A stretch of DNA of 10,847 bases from Clostridia bacterium (GTDB lineage Bacteria; Bacillota; Clostridia; TANB77; CAG-508). Below are positions 6,520 to 10,847 of the stretch, piece after piece. The stretch's first letter is position 1, and the number at the start of each line of letters is the position of its first letter. The notes beneath the pieces were generated by a model. The model saw only the letters and a list, made by a program, of their open reading frames with translations, did not search any database and was not told where the DNA came from. The stretch is taken from NCBI GenBank assembly GCA_900752095.1, contig CAADUD010000137.1, forward strand, positions 1-10,847, read 5' to 3'. Both the position numbers and the translations under genes were made by a program.

Positions 6520-7314
6520 TTATTTTCTTTTAAAGAAATGCTTTAATTTAGTAAAAAATCCTTTGTTTTCACCTGGAATGGTAACTTCTACATTTTCTCC
6601 TAAAATTCTTCTAGCTATTTCTATATATGCTTTTCCTGATGGTGCTCTATGGTTTGTTACTACTGGTTCTCCTTTATTAGTTTGTGTAATAATAAACTCA
6701 TCATCTGGTACAACACCAATTAAATCTATAGATAATAGGTCCACAATATCATCTACATCCATCATTTCACCTTTTTTTACCATATTTGGCCTTAAACGGT
6801 TAATGACTAACTCTGGATTTTTAATTTCAGATGCTTCTAATAAACCAATAATTCTATCAGCATCACGAATTGCAGAAATTTCTGCTGTGGTAACAACAAT
6901 AGCGCGGCTTGCTCCTGCAATTGCATTTTTAAATCCCTGTTCTATTCCTGCTGGACAATCAATTAAAATATAATCAAATTCTTCTTTTAATTTTTCTACT
7001 AATTCTTTCATTTGTTCTTCATTTACTGCACTTTTATCTCTTGTTTGTGCTGCTGGAAGTAAAAATAATTCTTCAAAACGCTTATCCTTAATAAGAGCTT
7101 GTCTTAATTTACATTTTTCTTCTACAACATCTACGATATCATAAACGATTCTGTTTTCTAGACCCATTACAACATCAAGGTTTCTTAGTCCAATATCAGT
7201 ATCTACTAAAACTACTTTTTTTCCTCTTAATGCTAAAGCAGATCCAACATTGGATGTTGTAGTAGTTTTACCTACACCACCTTTTCCTGATGTAATAACG
7301 ATAACTTCTCCCAT
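6520..7314 (-). CDS. minD: Septum site-determining ATPase MinD
   Basis: A ParA/MinD-type ATPase that binds the inner membrane face as an ATP dimer and recruits partners that place the division septum. The 264-residue product has the deviant Walker A GKGGVGKT (residues 10-17), the switch I segment VDTDIGLRNLD with Asp40, Walker B YILIDCPAG (about 115-123), switch II with GIEQGFKNAIAGA, and a C-terminal membrane-targeting amphipathic helix FFTKLKHFFKRK. ATG 7314 has AAGGAGG six to seven bases upstream. It opens the minD-minE-rodA-dusB unit behind a strong promoter. The usual upstream partner minC is not in the window; the next gene upstream is an unrelated LamG protein with its own terminator. 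MinC may be elsewhere or absent. Confidence 0.97.
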   Translation of the reverse strand: MGEVIVITSGKGGVGKTTTTSNVGSALALRGKKVVLVDTDIGLRNLDVVMGLENRIVYDIVDVVEEKCKLRQALIKDKRFEELFLLPAAQTRDKSAVNEEQMKELVEKLKEEFDYILIDCPAGIEQGFKNAIAGASRAIVVTTAEISAIRDADRIIGLLEASEIKNPELVINRLRPNMVKKGEMMDVDDIVDLLSIDLIGVVPDDEFIITQTNKGEPVVTNHRAPSGKAYIEIARRILGENVEVTIPGENKGFFTKLKHFFKRK

Positions 7315-7379
7315 ATATTTTCCTCCTTAAATTTGGGTGTTTGTTTCTTTATTATAAAAATGCAATATACAACAGAAAT

Positions 7380-7408
7380 ATTATATACGAAAAAACCTAA
7401 AAAATCAA
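7380..7408 (-). promoter_or_regulatory. Sigma-A-type promoter for the minD operon
   Basis: On the minus strand, TTGATT (7403-7408) is followed after exactly 17 bases by TATAAT (7380-7385), 65 bases before the minD ATG. It lies between the LamG gene terminator and minD. A second TATAAT at 7351-7356 has no matching -35. Confidence 0.8.
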
Positions 7409-7420
7409 TGCTGAAATAAG

Positions 7421-7473
7421 AAAAAATAAGAAAAGTAACTTAATTTTACAATTTTGATTACTTTTCTTATTTT
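7421..7473 (-). terminator. Intrinsic terminator after the LamG gene
   Basis: A perfect 16-base-pair stem is formed by 7423-7438 and 7458-7473 (AATAAGAAAAGTAA against TTACTTTTCTTATT at its core), with a 19-base loop. The minus strand continues into a T-rich run. It begins seven bases after the stop codon at 7480 and isolates the LamG gene from minD. Confidence 0.8.
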
Positions 7474-7479
7474 CATTGT

Positions 7480-7720
7480 TTAAAAACCATATCTTAATTT
7501 ATCGACTTCATAATTCTTTTGAATTTCTGTTTGCGACAATGTCCTATTATAGTATTTGACATTATAAATTTTTGCATTTGCCCATCTAGTAGCATCTAAT
7601 CTTCCTATTACTGCTTGTGAATCACTAATATTAGGAGATGAAGTTGAATTTCCAGTGCCTGTCACTTCTCGCCCATTTACATATATCTTCGTGGTTGTGT
7701 TAATAGCTCCGTGGTTCTTT
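7480..7720 (-). pseudogene. Frameshifted 3' end of the LamG gene
   Basis: This tract encodes the missing C-terminal part of the second LamG domain in another frame. Read from just after the break it gives NHGAINTTTKIYVNGREV, then TGTGNSTSSP, and ends KIYNVKYYNRTLSQTEI followed by KNYEVDKLRYGF. That closing pattern mirrors the end of the first LamG domain (LKIYNRALTEAEIAHNYTIDKEKY), so it is coding sequence by homology and not a separate gene. A GTG inside (giving 61 residues) has no ribosome binding site. The break fits one extra base or two missing bases near 7717-7721. It may be a real mutation, a sequencing error, or less likely a recoding site; the local sequence has only four A and no obvious slippery heptamer. 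Confidence 0.8.
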
Positions 7721-9061
7721 TGTTAAGCATATTTGATAAATCGTTTTTGTAGATAAAGCATTATTGGATATATAACGATAATTCCAAAAATCTAACGCTG
7801 GTCTTCCTCCATACAGAGTCATACTCAATCCTGAATAGCTACTATACGAAGTATTTCCCATGTAAGATGGATAATTCGATAACCAATTATCGGTATCCCA
7901 TTGTGCTACTGCACACATTGTTAATGCAGCATCTCCACTAATTCCTAATTTTTTTTGAGAAAGTACATAATCATCTTTCCCATCAAATTTAAGATAATTT
8001 TCTTTCCAACCACTAGTGGAGTCAAAGCCTATTAAAGTAGCATCATTTCCTCTTCCACTTAAATCTTTCCATGTGGTTGTTGTATTGTTATATCCAGTTC
8101 CTGTGTTATTAATAACATCATAATGAGCAATTAATCCTTGAGAAATATAATCTGTTTCATTTACGCTATTATATTTTTCTTTATCTATTGTATAATTATG
8201 GGCAATTTCTGCTTCTGTTAATGCACGATTATAAATCTTTAGGGATTTAATTTTACAATTACAGAATCTGTTTTCATTATATCCTCTGCCAAGGTAACAT
8301 ACTGTAGAATCATCTGCAGGATACAAGGAAGATGTTATACTTTTAGCTAATACTCCATTTTCAAAGTTACTAATTTGAGTACCATTCCATCTTAAAGCTA
8401 TTTGTTTATAAGTATTTAACGAAACTGGTATTAATAGATTGGAAGTTGTAGATTCTACATTATTTGAAATGGTAGTATTCATATCTGATGCAGAATAATA
8501 ATTCTCTGATATTTGAATATGATTATAAATCCAACTACTTTCCTTTCCTTTGAAAAATATAGTATCATATTGCTGATTTGGATTCCAATCATATAGCTCA
8601 AAATCTACAATTACGGTTCCTTGCTGTAAATTTGTAAGTTTCGTAGGATCTAAGGATGCATAATCATCTATCCCATCTAGTCTTAGTCCATCCTGTTGCC
8701 ATCCACTAGTAGCCGAATTATTTATATTATACAATGTTGCATCATTTCCTCTTCCACTTAAATCTTTCCATGTAGTTGTTGTATTACTATGACCATTTCC
8801 AGTATTGTTAATACCATCCAAATGCAAAATCAATCCATTTTTTATATATTCTTCTTGTTCTTCTCTATCATCATAAATTTCTTGTATGTTATCTAAATCT
8901 TTTCCGTAGGCTTCTTTTATTTTAGGTATTGTTTTCAATTGACTTTTACGAACAGCTGATGCCCCTAAAAAAACACCTGTTAAAATAATCATAAAGCTGA
9001 AAATGGTCACAACTGCATAAACTGTCATAGAACCATTTTCTTTTTTAAACCAATTTTTCAT
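7700..9061 (-). CDS. Membrane-anchored protein with tandem LamG-like domains (main part)
   Basis: Likely a surface-exposed protein; the ligand is unknown. The N-terminus MKNWFKKENG is a short basic leader ending in Gly, followed by SMTVYAVVTI and one hydrophobic helix (about residues 13-36), resembling TadE/pilin-like anchors. A linker (40-74) leads into two concanavalin-A/LamG-like domains: one at about 75-300, the other from about 308. Each opens with GLI-H-D, NNTG, TTTTWKDLSGRGNDATL and a -DG-DDY strand. The second is cut by a stop after ICLTKEPRSY because of a frameshift; its remainder lies in another frame down to 7480. Restored length would be about 527 residues. ATG 9061 has GAGGAG seven bases upstream, and a near-consensus promoter and a terminator flank the gene, so it is transcribed alone. 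No LPXTG motif is present. Confidence 0.8.
   Translation of the reverse strand: MKNWFKKENGSMTVYAVVTIFSFMIILTGVFLGASAVRKSQLKTIPKIKEAYGKDLDNIQEIYDDREEQEEYIKNGLILHLDGINNTGNGHSNTTTTWKDLSGRGNDATLYNINNSATSGWQQDGLRLDGIDDYASLDPTKLTNLQQGTVIVDFELYDWNPNQQYDTIFFKGKESSWIYNHIQISENYYSASDMNTTISNNVESTTSNLLIPVSLNTYKQIALRWNGTQISNFENGVLAKSITSSLYPADDSTVCYLGRGYNENRFCNCKIKSLKIYNRALTEAEIAHNYTIDKEKYNSVNETDYISQGLIAHYDVINNTGTGYNNTTTTWKDLSGRGNDATLIGFDSTSGWKENYLKFDGKDDYVLSQKKLGISGDAALTMCAVAQWDTDNWLSNYPSYMGNTSYSSYSGLSMTLYGGRPALDFWNYRYISNNALSTKTIYQICLTKEPRSY
8037..8087 (-). repeat. Direct repeat copy in the second LamG domain
   Basis: This 51-base tract matches 8736-8786 at about 48 positions. It encodes the NTTTTWKDLSGRGNDAT block of the second domain. 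Identity this high at the DNA level suggests recent duplication or gene conversion between the two domains. Confidence 0.8.
8736..8786 (-). repeat. Direct repeat copy in the first LamG domain
   Basis: Partner of the copy at 8037-8087, 699 bases apart and in the same orientation and reading frame. Recombination between the two would delete exactly one LamG unit (699 bases is 233 codons, in frame). Confidence 0.8.
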
Positions 9062-9092
9062 TTACATTCTCCTCGTTTCTAATTCTATTTAT

Positions 9093-9121
9093 ATCATAAT
9101 TGAAAAGTTTTTTGCTGTCAA
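9093..9121 (-). promoter_or_regulatory. Sigma-A-type promoter for the LamG gene
   Basis: The minus strand has a perfect -35 TTGACA (9116-9121), a 17-base spacer and -10 TATGAT (9093-9098). The start codon is 31 bases downstream with a GAGGAG site between, giving a short leader. Confidence 0.85.
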
Positions 9122-9209
9122 TCTTTTTTGCCATTCTCACATTTATCTTTCTTTTTCTTTTTATAGATTTAGGAAATATATTATTTTCCTTAATAATTAA
9201 ATAACATCA

Positions 9210-10466
9210 CTATACTTTATTATAAATTTTATAAAAACCTTTTAACCATTTTATACGTTCTTCTCGTAGTTTTTGCTTAAATTTTTCTCCTGTCAGCTCT
9301 GGGTATTTTTGTTTAATTCCATCACCATTTACATTTTGTAAAAGTTTCTTTCCCAAATTAGCAAAAGTAATTTCTTTATGCTTTTCTAATACATTTCCTT
9401 CTCTTACTTTATCACAAGCAACCACAATTTGTAAACCTTCCAAACCTAACATGGATTTTGCTACATTTTCAATAAGTTCCACCTGTTTTTTTGGTGTCAT
9501 TTGTTCAAAAATGCCTGCTTTCATATGCCATTTACATGCCGTTTTCCCACATTTTTCCCATACTTTTGGAATTCCAATTCTCTTTCCTAATTTTGCTATA
9601 AGTTCTACTCCTTTTTCATCATGACCGTAATGATGCGGCAAGATTTCTTTTGGTGTTACTCCTTTTCCCAAGTCATGTACCAAACAGCTAAAACGTATTG
9701 TTAAATCATTTGTCATTTTTGCACTATTATCTACTACTATTAAAGTATGTTCGTAACTATCTCCTTCAGGATGGTATTTTTCTGGCTGCGTTTTTCCTAT
9801 TAAGTCTGCTATTTCTTTAAAGTGTACTTGTAAAATATTGGCTTTTCTTAACACTTCAAAAAATAGAGAGGGTTTTGTACTTGCTAATGCTTTTTTAAAT
9901 TCTACAAAAATTCTTTCTTTGGATAATGTACTAAGTTCTTCTTTTAATTTTTCCATACTATAAAGAGTTCCCGGCTCAACTGTAAAACCTTCTAAATTTG
10001 CTGCTAGTCTTGCTACACGGTATGCTCTTAAGGGATCTTCTGCAAAATGACTACCAGTTTTTCGAATTATCTTCTGTTCTAAGTCTTTTTTCCCATCATA
10101 TGGGTCTATGAGTGTACCTGTTAAAACATCTTGTGCAATACTATTTATGGTAATATCTCTTCTTGCTAAGTCTTCTTGTATGGTTATTGCTTCTTCTGTA
10201 GAAAAAGAAAATGCTTTATGTCCTTTTCCTATTTTTCTTTCTTTTCTGGCAAGTGCAATTTCTTTTCCTTCTAGAATAAAAACAGGAAAATCTTTTCCTT
10301 GTATTTTTGCTTCTGGAAATAAAGTTTGAAATTTTTCTGTAGTAAAACCTGTTACACAATAGTCTTCATCTACAGGTTTAACTCCTCTTAGCCTATCCCT
10401 TAGTGCTCCACCTACTAAATAAAGTCTTCCATTTGCTTGTTCTATTTTTTTTGCTATTTCTATAAT
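9210..10466 (-). CDS. cca: CCA-adding tRNA nucleotidyltransferase with HD domain, apparent ATT start
   Basis: This enzyme builds and repairs the 3' CCA end of tRNA without a template. The open frame runs from a TAA at 10499-10501 to the stop at 9210 but has no ATG, GTG or TTG until ATG 9956, which would discard the whole catalytic domain. I start at ATT 10464-10466, nine bases after AAAGGAG, giving 418 residues, normal for the family. Class II motifs follow: YLVGGALRDR, the metal-binding DED in VDEDYCVTG, KDFPVFIL with ALARKERK, RRDITINSIAQD and EDPLRAYRVARLAA. The C-terminal half has an HD domain (HTLIVVDNSA, then RFSCLVHDLGKGVTP and HHYGHDEKG). The layout closely parallels E. coli Cca. The frame is intact, so this is a gene and not a relic. 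The upstream promoter serves it alone. Confidence 0.9.
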   Translation of the reverse strand: MIEIAKKIEQANGRLYLVGGALRDRLRGVKPVDEDYCVTGFTTEKFQTLFPEAKIQGKDFPVFILEGKEIALARKERKIGKGHKAFSFSTEEAITIQEDLARRDITINSIAQDVLTGTLIDPYDGKKDLEQKIIRKTGSHFAEDPLRAYRVARLAANLEGFTVEPGTLYSMEKLKEELSTLSKERIFVEFKKALASTKPSLFFEVLRKANILQVHFKEIADLIGKTQPEKYHPEGDSYEHTLIVVDNSAKMTNDLTIRFSCLVHDLGKGVTPKEILPHHYGHDEKGVELIAKLGKRIGIPKVWEKCGKTACKWHMKAGIFEQMTPKKQVELIENVAKSMLGLEGLQIVVACDKVREGNVLEKHKEITFANLGKKLLQNVNGDGIKQKYPELTGEKFKQKLREERIKWLKGFYKIYNKV

Positions 10467-10482
10467 TGTTTTTTGCTCCTTT
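10464..10482 (-). promoter_or_regulatory. Ribosome binding site and non-canonical ATT start of cca
   Basis: AAAGGAG (10476-10482) is a strong Shine-Dalgarno sequence with nine bases to ATT (10464-10466). ATA follows as the next codon and is a less well-spaced alternative. No ATG, GTG or TTG exists in frame in the first 170 codons. Confidence 0.6.
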
Positions 10483-10514
10483 CTAATAACTTTTCTAAGT
10501 TACCTTGTTTTTAC

Positions 10515-10541
10515 ATGAACGGTCAGTTTTGCTGTGTTCAT
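10515..10541. promoter_or_regulatory. Small inverted repeat at the cca transcription start
   Basis: ATGAAC (10515-10520) and GTTCAT (10536-10541) form six-base arms 15 bases apart, overlapping the cca -10 box and expected start site. It could be an operator or a leader hairpin, or chance. Confidence 0.3.
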
Positions 10542-10568
10542 TATACCCATTTTTATATTATTTTTCAA
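10540..10568 (-). promoter_or_regulatory. Sigma-A-type promoter for cca
   Basis: On the minus strand, TTGAAA (10563-10568) and TATAAT (10540-10545) are separated by 17 bases. The expected leader to the ATT start is about 65-70 bases. Confidence 0.8.
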
Positions 10569-10595
10569 TTATTTTCTAGAAATTAATTATATTTA

Positions 10596-10617
10596 TTATC
10601 TACGAATTATCTATGAA
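10596..10617. repeat. Tandem 11-base repeat between divergent promoters
   Basis: TTATCTACGAA (10596-10606) is followed directly by TTATCTATGAA (10607-10617), one mismatch apart. It sits between the cca -35 (10568) and the porG -35 (10634), a position suited to a shared regulator. Confidence 0.45.
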
Positions 10618-10633
10618 TTTGATTTTTTTTTGC

Positions 10634-10662
10634 TTGACATCTTATCCTTTTAAGAATATACT
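10634..10662 (+). promoter_or_regulatory. Sigma-A-type promoter for the 2-oxoacid oxidoreductase gene
   Basis: TTGACA (10634-10639), a 17-base spacer and TATACT (10657-10662) on the plus strand, about 41 bases before the ATG. It diverges from the cca promoter, with 65 bases between the two -35 boxes. Confidence 0.85.
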
Positions 10663-10703
10663 GTAAACTAGAAATTTAAGGTTAAGGAGGATAAACATTT
10701 TAT

Positions 10704-10847
10704 ATGAAAGATATGATTGAAATAAGATGGCATGGTAGAGGTGGACAAGGTGCTAAAACAGCTTCTCTTTTACTTGCAGATGCTGCTTTTAATACTGGCA
10801 AATACATTCAAGGTTTTCCTGAATATGGTCCAGAAAGAATGGGTGCT
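10704..10847 (+). CDS. porG: 2-oxoacid (pyruvate):ferredoxin oxidoreductase gamma subunit, N-terminal part
   Basis: The gamma subunit/domain of a thiamine-diphosphate, iron-sulfur enzyme that oxidises pyruvate or a related 2-oxoacid to acyl-CoA and passes electrons to ferredoxin, typical of anaerobes. Only 48 codons are in the window. They carry the family's opening pattern EIRWHGRGGQGAKTAS, then LLADAAF and GFPEYGPERMGA, which is diagnostic for the gamma domain. A short N-terminus right before IEIRWHG points to a separate subunit and not an internal domain of a single-chain PFOR. AAGGAGG (10684-10690) is 13 bases before ATG 10704, longer than usual, but no closer in-frame start exists. Pyruvate (porG) is the likeliest substrate; branched-chain (vor) or 2-oxoglutarate (kor) types cannot be excluded without the neighbouring subunits. 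Confidence 0.88.
   Translation, partial: MKDMIEIRWHGRGGQGAKTASLLLADAAFNTGKYIQGFPEYGPERMGA

Noticed and set aside
5989..6546. 185-codon plus-strand open frame opposite minE
   Set aside because: It is the complement of the Lys/Glu/Gln-rich MinE tail and core, giving Ser/Phe/Cys-rich nonsense with no ribosome site; minE itself is secure.
6563..6973. 136-codon plus-strand open frame opposite minD
   Set aside because: Antisense shadow of minD with no recognisable domain or ribosome binding site.
9171..9190. Hairpin AGGAAA/TTTCCT after cca as a terminator
   Set aside because: The stem is only six pairs and the minus strand after it is A-rich, not T-rich.
9210..9956. A 248-residue HD-domain protein starting at ATG 9956
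   Set aside because: The same frame upstream encodes the conserved nucleotidyltransferase domain of Cca with no stop, and ATG 9956 has no ribosome site; it is an internal Met.
10499..10552. Short frame from ATG 10552 (or ATG 10543) to TAA before cca as a leader peptide
   Set aside because: Both ATGs fall within or upstream of the cca -10 box, so they would not be in the transcript from the predicted promoter.

Overview
The window is about 10.8 kb of very AT-rich DNA with the look of a low-GC, probably anaerobic and possibly spore-forming Firmicute of the class Clostridia. The pointers are strong AGGAGG-type ribosome binding sites, sigma-A-type promoters, a NdoA/EndoA-type MazF, a GerS-like protein next to ndoA, a minD-minE-rodA cluster, and a ferredoxin-linked 2-oxoacid oxidoreductase subunit. 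The exact genus cannot be read from the sequence. Nearly every gene lies on the minus strand; only the partial gene at the right edge is on plus. No rRNA, tRNA, CRISPR array, insertion sequence or phage module was seen.

Layout from left to right: (1) folC, cut by the left edge, with a membrane-anchored sortase upstream of it; (2) a 301-base gap holding the sortase promoter, an inverted repeat and three 34-base imperfect tandem repeats that run into the end of ndoA; (3) ndoA (MazF RNase) and a membrane-anchored GerS/LolA-like gene, with no antitoxin gene beside the toxin; (4) the likely transcription unit minD-minE-rodA-dusB, with a clear promoter in front of minD and a hairpin terminator after dusB; (5) a gene for a membrane-anchored protein with two LamG-like domains, with its own promoter and terminator, broken by a frameshift near its 3' end; (6) cca (tRNA nucleotidyltransferase), whose only well-placed start codon is ATT; (7) a divergent promoter region and the first 48 codons of a pyruvate/2-oxoacid:ferredoxin oxidoreductase gamma subunit.

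The central unit links division-site placement (MinD/MinE) with wall elongation (RodA) and carries a tRNA modification enzyme (Dus) as a passenger. The other genes are housekeeping (folate, tRNA CCA end, 2-oxoacid oxidation) or surface related (sortase, LamG protein). No gene in the window carries an LPXTG sorting signal for the sortase.

I do not see a convincing new multi-gene system. The points most worth a second look are the apparent AUU start of cca (which recalls the AUU start of the related E. coli pcnB gene), a MinE with a charged tail of about 127 residues, ndoA without an antitoxin, the 34-base repeat cluster, and the frameshifted double-LamG gene.
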